Source of the DNA: Symsagittifera roscoffensis
Taxonomy: Eukaryota > Xenacoelomorpha > Acoela > Convolutidae
Length of the DNA stretch: 64,000 nucleotides
Direction of reading: 5' to 3'
NCBI RefSeq assembly: GCF_963678635.1
Contig: NC_087064.1
Location: 46,233,346 to 46,297,345 of the forward strand
Below the pieces are notes generated by a model. That model had not been told where the DNA came from. It ran no database searches and saw only the letters and a list, made by a program, of their open reading frames with translations. Below are positions 1 to 10,392 of the stretch, piece after piece; the first letter of the stretch is position 1; each line of letters starts with the position of its first letter. A program made the translations under genes and the position numbers.

Positions 1-2515
1 GCAATCCTGCCTGTAATAATCAACTGGCTCGCAAAAAATTAGTTGTTCTTATCAAGCTATCCAAGTAATGAAACTTCGAACAATTTCAAGTTAAGCCACA
101 TCGTAAAACGGTTTGGAAAACATTCGAATTCATAGAACAATTCAGTTCCTAAAAAATTGAAAATTTTTTGAGCAAGCTAGTCAAGCAATGAAACTTTGAA
201 AAATTTCAAAATGTGCTATGAAGAAACTCGAATGGCGAAACTTTGTTTTTCTAAGGAAGCTATTCAAGCCGTGAAACATTGAAATATTTCAAGTTGTTTT
301 ATAGAACGAATCAATTAAATTTAAAAAGTAAAGTTTTTCTAGGCAAGCTATTAAGCAATAAAACTTTCACATTGTTTCAAGCAGCGAATAAGTCGGCAAA
401 AAATTTAAGTTTTTCTAAGGAAGTCATTTAAGCCATCAATTTTTAAAACATTTTCAAGTTATTTCATAGACTGAACAAAAGAACTTTTGTAGTTTTTCAA
501 GTTTTTTATTAAGGAATGGGCTGGGGAAAATTTTAAGTTATTCTATTTGGACCATTCAATTTACAAATGTAAACTTTTTTAGTTGTTTCATGAAGGGTAT
601 CGGATAGCAAAAAAAATAGTTTTTCTATTACAGCCATACAGCCGACGAAACAATTTTTGTTTCTTTCAAAGACCAAACCAGTTTTCGAAAAACCTTTTTT
701 TTCCGAACACGCTTCTTAAACTATGAACCTTTGAAACAACGCAAATTGAATGGCAAAAAGTTTTAAGCTATGAATCTTTGAAACAAAGCCAATTGAATGG
801 CAAAAAAGTTATTTTATATGTTGAAGCCATTTAAGTGACAAAAGTTTGAACAATTTCATAATATTTCATCAAACGAATCGATCCACAAAAAAATAAATTT
901 AGGTTAAAACTAAAATTTCACAGACTAATTTGCTTCGCAAAAAAATTAAATTTTTATAAGCAAGCTATTGAAGCTATGAACGTGATACAATTCAATTTAT
1001 TTGTTCAATCTTATCAATTTGACAAACAACTGAAGTTTTCCGTGCAAGCTATTCCAAAAAGGAAAACTTTTAGCTTGTTTAAAAGAGCAATCAGTCAACA
1101 AAAAGTTTTCCTAAATTATTCTAGTTTTGATCTTTCTGAACTTATCTTATGCAAGCAATCAAATAGCCAAAAAGGTAAGTTTTGTTTATTGCACCATTCA
1201 AGCAAGGAAACTTCGATATGTTTCAAGTACTTCCATAGACCAAATTAAAAAATTTCCAGATTTTCTAAGCAAGCTATTCAAGATATGAATCTTTGAAACT
1301 AACTCAGGCAAATCGGATAACGAAAAATTACAATTTTCTGCTGAAGCACTCATCCGATAAAACTTCGAAATATTTGAAATTATTTCATAAATTAATCAAA
1401 CTGCAAGATTTTCAAGTTTTTATTTTGGAGCCAAACAAGCGATTGAACTTTGAAATAATCAAAGTGATCAGCAAAAAAAAAACAAATTTGCTATTCTAGC
1501 TACTTGGCTTAAGCTTTGAAACGTTTCAACTTATTTCTTCGAACAAATCGGTTCGCGATAAGCTCATGTTTTCTTGAACAAACTATTCAAGCTAGGAAAC
1601 ATTTCAAGCTATTTCGTCGACTGTTCATCCGTTTTGAACAAGTTTATGTTTTTCTAAGCAAGCTATTCAGGTTATGAAACATTTCAAGTAAATTCGTATA
1701 TCGAATCGAAGCACGAAAAATTAGAGTTTTTATAAACAAGCTATGAAACTTTGAATTGCTTCAAGTTATTTTATGGACAGATTAGTTCGCAAAAAGTTCG
1801 TTTTTCTAAGTTTTTATGCAGAAACACGGATAGCGAAAAGTAGGAAATTTTTCCTTTGCAGTCACTCAACCGACGAAAATTGAAAAAATTTCGAGTTATT
1901 TCAAAGAACAAATTAAAAAGATAATGTTTTTAAAGCTATTCAATCTGTGAAACTGAAATGTTTCAAAATATTTTATGGATCGAATCATTTCGCGGAAAAG
2001 TCAAATTTTTCTAAGCAAATTATTCAAGCCATGAAACTTTGAAATATTTCATTTGGTATTATAGATTATATTTTTGCGAAAAAAGTAAAGTTTTTCTAGG
2101 CAAGCTATTAAAACAGTAAAACTTTGAAAAATTCACGTTGTTTCAACGCGAATCAGTCGGCGAAAATTTCAAGTTTTTCTAAGGAAGTTACATAAGCTAT
2201 TAAACATTGAAACATTTTCAAGTTATTACATAGACTGATTTGCTTCGCGAAAATTTAAGTTTCTCTAAGCAAGCTATTTAAGCTATGAAACTGAAATAAT
2301 TCAAGTTATTCCGTGGACCGAATCGATTCGCGAAAAGTTTAAAAATTTAGTCAGCAAGGTTTTAAAGCTATGAAATTTTGAATTATTTCAAGCTATTGCA
2401 TAAACTGAAACGGTTTGCGGAAAGTATAAGTTTTTCTAAGCAAGCTATTTAAGCAATGAAACATTTAAATATTTCAAGTTGTTCTATAAAGCGAATGAAT
2501 TCGCAAAAGTTTCTT
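1..2515. repeat. Satellite array (approximately 86-bp unit), left flank
   Basis: Degenerate tandem repeats fill this stretch. Each unit carries, in order, a TTTTTCTAAGCAAGCTATT-type block, an AAGCTATGAAACTTTGAAAT-type block, a TTTCAAGTTATTTCATAGAC-type block and a palindromic TTCGCGAA-type core. The same units, in the same orientation, fill 59035-64000. The first 160 bases here match about 59041-59190 unit for unit, so both arrays are entered at the same point. No ORF in it looks coding; the short open frames are repeat translations. The units are more diverged here than at the right edge. Confidence 0.85.
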
Positions 2516-3070
2516 TTTTAGCATGGAGGTTGCTGTTTTTAGTGGATTCCTTTCAGACTGAAATGAACCTGTAACCACAGAATTTTGGACAAAAATTTGG
2601 CAGGTACTGCCTAGCCTTGAAGTTGGATCGATCACCTTGAGTTCATCTTCCTCTGATGGTTGCTCTGACTAATTTTTCAATGTTGTGCTCGATAGAAAAG
2701 TTTAAACATTGCGTACATAGCGCATGAAGACACTCATTTAATAAAAAAGATCTTCTGTCGATAAAATAATGGTCTATTCAGACTCAATATTTAACAGTTT
2801 GCCACGAACGGAGTGAACCACACAGAACAAATGAATTTCCTTATCTCTCTCTCATCTATCCAAGAAACCGGCTGAAAAAAAGGAAAAAAATGGAAATTAA
2901 TATTATTTTTGTTTCAATAACTAGTTGCAATGACTACTGTGGCTTAAGCATTCTATGCTAATTATTGCACACCAATTCGCAACTAAACCTAAGTGGTGAG
3001 TCGATGAAAAACGATCAACGGATATGAAATTCATTTCAAAATAATTTTGTGATAAAGTTCAAATTCAAGT
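2516..3070. other. Gene 3' flank, nothing recognised
   Basis: This stretch lies between the end of the satellite and the stop codon of the coiled-coil/WD gene. Base composition is more ordinary than in the satellite. It should hold the 3' UTR of that minus-strand gene. I saw no convincing coding exon, RNA gene or repeat here. Confidence 0.5.
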
Positions 3071-5667
3071 TTACGCTGGTGGAGGGGGAGGTGGCGGCGG
3101 AGTTTCTTGACCCCTGGCTTCATTTGCAATCGGCGCTTCCTGTTGGTTCTCTCTCGAATTTTCTGCTGTAGCTCCTGCGTTCTCTGATTGTTCAGTCGGC
3201 TGTTGATTAGCCGTGGCGTCATCAAACGCATCTACCGCTTGAATCCGATTGGTCGGAATCCTTGGTTTATTTTTCTTGCCATATTTGGCCACTGCTCGTT
3301 CATATGCCTTGTCGACTTCCTCCAAATCTCCAAACAGTTTCAAATCGCCATATGCATTAACAATACCATAATTCGATATCGCGAGCTGTCGATTTTTGGC
3401 CATTCTTGCATCCTTCTGTTCTTTGTAATCCTCAGGGTAGCCTCGTTTTGGAACCTTCAAAACGGGGTTTCCATCTTCGTCGACAATTTGCTGTCCACTT
3501 TGGTCAAACTGAGGTTCGGGTTCCAAATCTGACGCTTTTTCGAAGTAAGCTTTGTCGACTGCATCGTCGATGATATCGAAAACTATCGCTTTAGTAGCAG
3601 TCAAAGCGCCGATGTATTCCTCGCCATCAAGAAGCCAGTTTGACTTGCGGATTCTTTGGTCGGGATCGTATTGTAACACACGTTCTGGCTGCATCATTTC
3701 CAGTGTTCTATATGCCAACCACATATCTTTTCTGGTTTGTTTCGTATTCAGATCACGCAGTGACAGAATATCGATCATGCTTTGATCTGGACTGTAAGAA
3801 ATGATTTGAATTCTGTCTGTTTTTGGAGGCGATGCTACTATTATTCCGGCTGAAGGTTGAAGAGTGATCACCGACCGAGGCAATCCAGTAAAACTTAAAA
3901 GATTCAAACCGTTGAACTCGTCGCTTGTAGCTGTCATAATTTTGGTCCCAGTTGTTAGCGAATAACCACTGAGAGAACCCATTACATTCACTATTATGTA
4001 AGCTGTAGAAGTTGTGTCAAAAGGTCGACTTGTCTCAAACGAAACGACATTATTGGTCAAAATTATGTCATAATCACGTTCAGTTATCGGGATGTCTAGC
4101 CTAAGGTCCAAACTTTCTTTTCGCTCCAGGTCGAAAGCGAAAAATGAAATATGTGGTCCAACTTGTTCTATTCTGTTAAACAGCGTCATGTATATTATGA
4201 TATCACCATCTGGAGTTGTTTCTGCTTCCAAAAGTCTAGTTGCTTTAACATTCTTCGGCCTTAGGAGTTCCTTCTCGACCCTGTGCAGCTCTTTGTCTAA
4301 TTTAGCTCTGGTTATCGTGTAGAATGTTGAGCCAGATTTCGATATCAAATCTGCTGGGTACTGTTTAGTCAGTAGATCTGGATCATCGTTATCTTGCCAT
4401 ACTAGCTCTTTATCTTCAATTGATTTCATGAAAAGCTCCGTTTCAACGGTGTCCATTCGCTTTTCTAACTCATCAGAAGCGAGTGGGATCTGCCGACCCC
4501 TAGAATCCGTGTTGTATCTCGAGAAAATTACTTTAGGAGGGTTGTCCTGGCTGTTTACAGGAACATAAACAACTTTCTGCATGATAAGTTTGTTCTTTTT
4601 GTATGGCTCACAGAAATCTTGGGTAAAGTAGTCTTTTGTGTATCGCCACCAGTTAAGGTACCCTAAATCATCCAGTGTTACCATTTCACCAACACCACTT
4701 ATGAAAGCAATCAAAATAATTTGAGAGTTATGAGCTTTGAAGAGCTCGCTTTGAATTCCTTTCGCAATGAAATTCGTTCCGTGATCAGCTGCAACTTGAG
4801 GGTAAATTATTTTCATCTTTTTCTGGTCTAAATCTTCATCCTGGCCTAAAAACTCATTTTCGAAATCCAATTTCTGCATGTCTCCCTTTTCGAAACTGAC
4901 CATTACGGAGAAACTAGAGCATGCTAAAGTACTTGAAGGATGAAATTTACACATTCCTAAAGACTGATTCACTACCTCGCCGTTCTGTTCAGCGATTGGT
5001 CCACGAGCAAACTGAAAATCAGACGTGCTTTGGTTCAGCATGATCACTTCGTAAAGTGAGAAAGGTTTGAACTCATCTGTCTTCGTGAACTTAATTCCTA
5101 AATCTGACAGTTCACGTTCGTTCACTTCGAGAGAAATAAGTATATTGTAAACCGTAATGGCTCTATCTCGTTGACAGATTATTTGCGAATCATCACCAGA
5201 CCATGCGATACTCTCAATCGGGTAGTCCCCTCTTGAAGGACTCCGGGCAACATACAGTAGTCTAGGTTCGGGTTGGAACAAGTCGTACACCAGAATATCC
5301 CCATGACCTGTTCCGACAGCTAGAAGTCGGTGCTTTGAACTTAATTTAGCAGTCTGGCATCCTTTCATTTCTGCAGTTAGAAGAATTCTAGAGATCTCAA
5401 CGTCAATACCTTCCCAATAACGCGCTTCCTTTTTCCAGAAATTGTTGTAAATAGGTGACTCATAATTCTTTTCGCGGAGATCGAAAGGTTTAATTTGGTG
5501 AACATCTATCGGCTCGACATCTTCTCGTATTTCAACGACTGGCTTTCCCGAGATGTGGGTCATAGGGAGAGAGTGTTTCCAGATTTGCTCGGAGGTTTCG
5601 GCTTTGGTTTTCTTTTCGCTTCTCTCTCGCAGCAGTTTCTCGAATATCTTGTTGATGCGGAGATAAT
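3071..5667 (-). CDS. Coiled-coil/WD-like protein, exon 4 (last)
   Basis: Large terminal exon covering about residues 316-1180 of an approximately 1,180-aa protein. It opens after a TTATGTTCAG acceptor at 5668. The first two bases (AT) complete a codon begun by exon 3, giving Asp. Two WD-like blades are visible: LLAVGTGHGDILVYDLF (about residues 430-446) and YPIESIAWSGDDSQ followed by RAITVYNI (about 464-490). Later blade-like segments (for example MGSLSGYSLTTGTKI) suggest more of a beta-propeller. The C-terminal 130 residues are charged and end in an alanine/glutamine-rich stretch and eight prolines before the final Ala. The exon has no internal stop, which supports real coding. Coiled coil followed by propeller occurs in several ciliary and scaffold proteins. 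I considered WDR93-like because of the short helical segment just before the propeller, but cannot confirm it. No function is assigned. Confidence 0.88.
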
Positions 5668-5905
5668 CTGAACATAATTTCAGTTTGAAAAACGACCAAA
5701 TAGCACTTAAAATAGCCCATGACAATCAGTACATACATGTCAAAATCAGCAAACCATTGAAAATTGACCTTTTTACGCAAACATGATTTGTAAAACCAAA
5801 GAAACTGCGATTATTGACATTTGAAGAAGAAAATAATTAAGGCTAGGAGACTTCGAGATTCGGAACTTTTGATTGTTTAACTGAACGGTAGGAAACTGTG
5901 CATAC

Positions 5906-5980
5906 CTGGATCATCCGGAAGTCTCTCCTCTTGCTCGGCAGATGCAGAAACTTCGGCAGCTTTGATGACCAAATTGTTAG
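5906..5980 (-). CDS. Coiled-coil/WD-like protein, exon 3
   Basis: A 75-nt exon that was easy to miss. The acceptor is AATTTGTTCTAG and the donor is CCAG followed by GTATGC. It reads NNLVIKAAEVSASAEQEERL then PDDP, acidic and helix-prone. Its entering phase (two bases) fits exon 2, which ends on a single T. Its last base G joins AT of exon 4 to make Asp. Both phase matches and the lack of a stop support it. It probably links the N-terminal coiled coil to the propeller. Confidence 0.82.
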
Positions 5981-6499
5981 CTAGAACAAATTTTAGAACA
6001 GCTCAATACAAATCAAGATCGGAAAGTATATCTTCGCTAAATATTAAGTTTTCTAATATTATAATATCGAACAGGTCTAAAGCAATAAGCTCCCCTTTAA
6101 AACTGAACAAGACATCTCGCATATCAGGAATTGCTACGACCAATTACCTTACCTCATTTCAATTTGGAACTATTTGATTGCGAGATAATTCACCGAGCAT
6201 AAAAATATACGCGTTATTTTTTCTGCATCGTAGATAAAATCTTCAAAGCGCGCATGAAATATTCCAGACCACGGCTAAATTGGTATTTCACGAACACCCA
6301 GCGCCTAAAAAATGATCGCAGGTTAAATATCTGTTTTTCTTTTGAATTCAGGGAGTCAATTTTTTTGTGTACAAAAATTTTTTGGTAAAAACTTTCGATC
6401 TCCCAAATTGGCCTGAATAAAGAAACAACCCCCAAACATAGATATTCATTACTTTCCTCGAAAGTCAAAACAACAATCCAAATAAGCCGGAAACTCTAA

Positions 6500-7035
6500 C
6501 AAGACTGCTCGTATCAGGGCGAATCCCTGAATGTTCCGACTGCCTTTTTAGCAGGTTTATGGAGCAGTAGTAACATAAAAAATTAAATGTAATAAAATGA
6601 AAATATATATATATAAATCTTGCTTTTTTTTATGAAATCATCCCCCCACACACCATATTAAGTACAAAAGAATAGATTTCGCTCATTGTAACAAACAATT
6701 ATGGCAAATAAATTTCTTTCAACTAATTTGGAATGATTTCTAAGACGGATTAAATCTCCGCTTACGCGTTAATAGCGCGAATTATATCGCGCGTTAACCG
6801 TCTCAAATTGGCCAAAATGGCAATCTTTAAACCCCCATAACTTTAAAGAAAATGATCACAGGTGAAATATCTTTTTAAATTTAAGCTCAGGACAACAATA
6901 CCTTTTGAATGATATTTAAAAAATTCCGTCAAAAATGGCTAGTTAAAAAGTCGAAGTTTGTCTGAAGAAAAAAAAAACCCACCCCGAGCACAAATCTTCT
7001 GTTACTTTCGTATCGAAAGTCGGAACAACAATAAC
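6500..7035 (+). repeat. MITE-like element with GTTCCGAC ends
   Basis: Lies in the intron between exons 2 and 3 of the coiled-coil/WD gene. It starts near GACTGCTCGTATCAGGGCGA with GTTCCGAC shortly after, and ends in CGAAAGTCGGAACAACAATA, so the core ends are inverted (GTTCCGAC/GTCGGAAC). The same element lies in reverse at about 50655-51130 and 55680-56155, with a diverged relative at 46826-47100. The centre holds a GC-rich palindromic motif (TTACGCGTTAATAGCGCG followed by CGCGCGTTAA). There is no ORF. It is probably a non-autonomous DNA transposon; exact ends are not fixed. Confidence 0.65.
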
Positions 7036-7289
7036 AGCAATATGTCCCGTTGCTGGTCTTTCCTATGTATATATTGTTATCTTTAATGTTTGAAATGAGT
7101 TGTATTTTTTCTGATGAATTCTTTCTTTATTTCTTTCAAACGCCAAAACTTGCAAAATTCACTCAACACTTATACCCACTATATAGCTTTTTGATATTTA
7201 ATGTAAAATTGTCGGAAATATCCGTGATCTTGAGCTCATTAATCAGTGTGTTTTAGATTATTTCAATTTTAAATTCCAAATTTGAGCGA

Positions 7290-7590
7290 ATAAAGCAAAC
7301 GAGCAGGTTCATAATGGGAGTATAAGCTGTCATTTAAGCTTCGAAAACTTTGTTTGATTCCAGAAATTTTTAGAGCCTTCTTGAGAAGAATTAAGAAATT
7401 AAAAATCAACAAAAAAATTGAACAGTTGTTATAAAATTTTACGATTTTTCTTTTTGTTTTTCTGTCCAATATTCTTATGCTCAGATCCTCTCATCACACT
7501 CCGGATAAAAACGACTCAATTTGAAGAAAAAAAGCTGTTTTTTTTCAAGTTTTTTTTTCTATTATCGTGGTCGGAACTTTCTGTGCTACT
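7290..7590 (+). repeat. Dispersed repeat end (GGTCGGAAC...CTGTGCTAC)
   Basis: The right end shares TCAGATCC...GTCGGAAC(A)TTCTGTGCTAC with 14960-15100 and, in reverse, with 21405-21470. Internal words also recur near 50500-50650. It ends only about 14 bases from the exon 2 splice donor at 7604. Its boundaries are approximate. Confidence 0.5.
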
Positions 7591-7603
7591 TTTTATAACA
7601 TAC

Positions 7604-8039
7604 ATTTGGCAGTGGACATTTTGCTGATTTCGAAGAACTCGTCAATTGCATCGACTGTCAGCTCAGCCGTGACCTCTAGTACCAGTTCATCTCTGATCAA
7701 AGCTCCAACTCTCTGTTTCAAAGTCGTCTTGTGGAACTTGTTCAGCTCCCTTGACACTTCCATTGCTTCTTCCTCGTAATGCTTCCGGTGTTTGGCCGGA
7801 AGTTGCTGTCTCAGAAATGAGTCCATCGACTTTTCCACTAGTTCGTTCACAATACTTCTACAAATAATAGCAGCGTCCCTTTGGTAAGGCTCAAAGGAGT
7901 CCAAGCCACGCCCTTGTTCGCCCATCTTCACAAACTTGAGGTCTTCCATGTCCAAGTCTAGTTTGAGTTCGGTGACTGTTTTCTCCATTTTAGGAATTAG
8001 AGTCTTCACTTTTTCAACAAGAGACTCCATCGTCTCCAC
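7604..8039 (-). CDS. Coiled-coil/WD-like protein, exon 2
   Basis: A 436-nt exon. The acceptor is CAATTTACAG and the donor is AAAT followed by GTATGT. It begins in phase 0 with VETMESLVEKVKTLIPKMEK and ends one base into a codon. The translation is strongly helical and charged, with heptad-like spacing of Leu/Val in MESLVEKVKTLIPKMEKTV and a second helical block (ELVEKSMDSFLRQQLPAKHR). That is consistent with a continued coiled coil from exon 1. It covers about residues 146-290 of the predicted protein. I recognise no named domain. The phase match on both sides makes it very likely part of the same gene, although exon 1 lies 7.6 kb away across an inserted retrotransposon. Confidence 0.85.
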
Positions 8040-8247
8040 CTGTAAATTGAACTGAGTTAGTAACACCTATCAGTTAGAAAACATTTGATGTTAAGTTAAG
8101 TTATTACTGTCGTTCAATTCTTAAGTTAAGCGCAGCTGTATTACTTAACAAGCTTGAACAACATGCGTCATGCGTCCAAAAAACACCCATTTTTGCATGA
8201 AAACTAGATTTACTGAATTTTTATTATAAAAGTTCAAAAAAATCTAC

Positions 8248-8418
8248 CTCTGCTTCTTCTGGATACGCGTAATAAGGGGATCTAGAGGGTTCGCTGGGCG
8301 TTTCCGGGGGATATTCTGGCCGAGGATATTTGTAGACATCATGGTCTCCTGGAATTGAGTTGATTGAGGGCGAGTATCTCCCGCCAACCAGTCGCCTTTT
8401 GTCCTCGTAAATACGATT
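8248..8418 (-). other. Coding-like island of uncertain status
   Basis: An open frame bounded by a plausible acceptor (GAATTTAG) and donor (AGAG followed by GTAGAT). It reads GDWLAGDTRPQSTQFQ and later IPRKRPANPLDPLITRIQKK. It is 171 nt, phase 2 in and phase 2 out, so it cannot slot between exons 1 and 2 of the host gene, which join in phase 0. It could be an exon of an alternative transcript, part of the retrotransposon's leader read antisense, or chance. I do not include it in the gene model. Confidence 0.25.
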
Positions 8419-8570
8419 CTAAATTCATGAAGTTTTGATCTATAATTGCCCAAAGTATCATTCTTTTTATATTTAAGTATTATGATTTTTTTCGAAGTTT
8501 TTTCGAAGATAAACTTATTAAATAGATTCCTCTTCCCTCGTTCAAACTGTGTGTTTTCAGAAAAGTTGTA

Positions 8571-8623
8571 GCTAGGAACAAGAACACCTTATTCGAAACG
8601 AAAAAGTCCCGTCCGTTCCTAGC
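8571..8623. other. 9-bp inverted repeat in the retrotransposon leader
   Basis: GCTAGGAAC (8571-8579) and GTTCCTAGC (8615-8623) are perfect inverted copies separated by 35 bases, just 19 bases before the esterase ATG. They could form a stem in the RNA, or mark the element's 5' end. Confidence 0.5.
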
Positions 8624-8642
8624 CGTGGATGGGTGAAAACCA

Positions 8643-9236
8643 ATGAGATTTCACATATTCAAGAAATCGTCGTCGCAACACTTGTTGATCGGAGACTCAC
8701 AATTGAAAAATCTAACTTTCCCAAATTTCAATATCCTCAGCCTTCCTGGTGCAGGTATCGCGGATGTTCTAAACTTCTTGCCCCGCAAGAACGAATACGA
8801 TATTATAGCTCTATTCATTGGTGCGAACGATCTGTTTACGAAAGACAAAAAAGACTCAACGAGAACACCCGAAGACGTTGCTGAAGAATTATCCCAACTT
8901 GGCCTACGGTTGACAGAACGTTGCAATAAAGTTTTCATTATCGCTCTACCACCCAGACTCGGAAGACCAGCCCGAACGGAACGTGTAAACGATATTCTTC
9001 GCAAAAAGAAAGAACTCTGGCGATATCGCGGTATATCGAAAGGAATAACCACCAAAACTGTTCTATCTTCCGACGAAGTGCATTTAACAACAGCATCGCT
9101 TGCGAGTCTCCAAACGATTTTGAAAAAGAAAATCATCTACAAGAAGTTCTGTGTAAAAACTGATAGCGAGGGCTACTCGAATATATACCACTGCGGCAAC
9201 AACACTTGTCGGTGTCATCATTTTCACAGAGACTGA
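8643..9236 (+). CDS. SGNH-type esterase/hydrolase ORF of the retrotransposon
   Basis: 197 codons. It carries the four blocks expected of an SGNH/GDSL hydrolase: block I IGDSQ with candidate nucleophile Ser19, block II PGAG with Gly36/Gly38, block III GAND with Asn62, and block V SSDEVHLT with Asp144 and His147. The fold is therefore probably catalytic. Esterase domains are known inside ORF1 proteins of some CR1/L2-type elements; here the domain is a separate ORF upstream of ORF1. The C-terminus has a Cys/His-rich tail (HCGNNTCRCHHFH) that could bind metal or nucleic acid. An in-frame TGA lies just upstream, so the ATG at 8643 is the first available start. The substrate is unknown. For known elements a lipid or acyl-ester role has been proposed, and none is shown here. 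Confidence 0.82.
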   Translation: MRFHIFKKSSSQHLLIGDSQLKNLTFPNFNILSLPGAGIADVLNFLPRKNEYDIIALFIGANDLFTKDKKDSTRTPEDVAEELSQLGLRLTERCNKVFIIALPPRLGRPARTERVNDILRKKKELWRYRGISKGITTKTVLSSDEVHLTTASLASLQTILKKKIIYKKFCVKTDSEGYSNIYHCGNNTCRCHHFHRD

Positions 9237-9501
9237 ATTTTCTATTGATACCCTTTAGGTATCGCCAGATTTGATGTCTTTGTGAATTCACATCTATAAA
9301 AAAAACCGTTTTCTCCCGCTGGTCATCAAGAACCCTTAAGGTCCCAAACAACTGTTTTCATAACCCTAACACTGATACTTCAGTCCTCAATCGGCGCCCT
9401 TTAGGTACCACCCTGAGGACTCGAGTACACTACCTAAACCTTCATCCCCCAAACACAGTTTCCACAGAGATAAGAGGACGTAAACATAAATAAAACTGAG
9501 A
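9237..9501 (+). other. Inter-ORF leader with repeated CCCTTTAGGTA motif
   Basis: 265 bases between the esterase and ORF1. They contain GATACCCTTTAGGTATC (a perfect 6-bp stem with a CTTTA loop), a variant CCCTTAAGGTCCC, and GGCGCCCTTTAGGTACC: three spaced copies of one motif, two of them hairpin-capable. This might be a translation-initiation or packaging element, or a sub-promoter. It has no ORF. Confidence 0.5.
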
Positions 9502-10374
9502 ATGTCAAAGGACAAAAAACCTTGCAAAACATGCAAGAAACCCATAAACGAAAATGACCCAATATACAATTGCATCACCTGTAATTGCTCTATGCACCTT
9601 GAAGTTGTCTGCACTGGCCTCTCGACCGTTGCACTCAATGGAATACTGGAACTTGGTAACAACGCACTACTGATATGCAATACCTGTTTGTCCAACGGAA
9701 AAAGAGATCAAGTAATCAGAAGCACAGCATCACATGACAAAAGTGAAAACATCAAAAAAATTGAAGAAGAAATTTCAAAACTAAGTAAAGTAGTAGCCGA
9801 AGTCTCGACAAAAATGGAAAATATTAAAGATCCCATCCAAAGCCTGCCAATAGCAGAACAGGGTAAAACCTGGTCACAAGTAGCGGCGCAAAACATAATC
9901 AAACCCCTGAGCAAAGGATTGAGAATAAGAGGGGTCCCCGAGATCAAGGAAAGAGATGGAAGAAAAAGACTTGACCATGACTATGATGAGGTAAATAAAA
10001 TCATGAAATTCTTAAACCTCGAATGCAATATCACTGATCTCAAGCGTGTGGGAAAGTTCAGCGAAGAACGAGCAAACCACAGAACTATACTGGTACGAGT
10101 AACCTGTCCAAGAGAAATAGACTTGATACTATCATCAACACCGGCCCTCAAAAATTATGACAAAAATGTCTTCATAAGTAAGGAACTCTCAGTCGAAGAA
10201 ATGAAACTGGAAAACGCCATCCTGAGAGAACGTAGAAATCTCATCAGCAGTGGTAAAAACCCCAAAAATCTTCGAATCAGAAACCTAGAACTGCATGAAA
10301 AAGTAGACACCTGGACAAAAGTTACAATTAAACCGGAGGCAAACAGCACAATTCAGACTAGAAATGACAACTGA
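9502..10374 (+). CDS. Retrotransposon ORF1 protein: PHD-like finger, coiled coil, RRM-like domain
   Basis: 290 codons. The N-terminus has Cys8-x2-Cys11, Cys24-x2-Cys27, His32, Cys37, Cys59-x2-Cys62, a C4HC3/PHD-like zinc finger. Next comes a short coiled coil (about residues 80-112, ENIKKIEEEISKLSKVVAEV). Then follows a domain starting GLRIRGVPEIKER with a later ILVRVTCPREIDLILSS strand-helix pattern, as in RRM-like ORF1 proteins of non-LTR elements. This architecture is known for CR1/Jockey-type ORF1 proteins, which bind RNA and form the RNP with ORF2p. ORF2 begins 18 bases after this stop, suggesting reinitiation. No frame break is seen. Confidence 0.87.
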   Translation: MSKDKKPCKTCKKPINENDPIYNCITCNCSMHLEVVCTGLSTVALNGILELGNNALLICNTCLSNGKRDQVIRSTASHDKSENIKKIEEEISKLSKVVAEVSTKMENIKDPIQSLPIAEQGKTWSQVAAQNIIKPLSKGLRIRGVPEIKERDGRKRLDHDYDEVNKIMKFLNLECNITDLKRVGKFSEERANHRTILVRVTCPREIDLILSSTPALKNYDKNVFISKELSVEEMKLENAILRERRNLISSGKNPKNLRIRNLELHEKVDTWTKVTIKPEANSTIQTRNDN

Positions 10375-10392
10375 CTAGAATCGCTGAATGTT

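Noticed and set aside
976-1499. Open frames of 68-90 codons within the left satellite
   Set aside because: They follow the repeat unit, have no splice context and recur as repeat translations; not genes.
8244-8453. Possible extra exon of the coiled-coil/WD gene
   Set aside because: Its phase 2-2 does not fit between phase-0 exons 1 and 2, which already join cleanly.
8651-9136. 161-codon minus-strand frame opposite the esterase
   Set aside because: Shadow of the SGNH ORF on the plus strand, whose motifs are clear.
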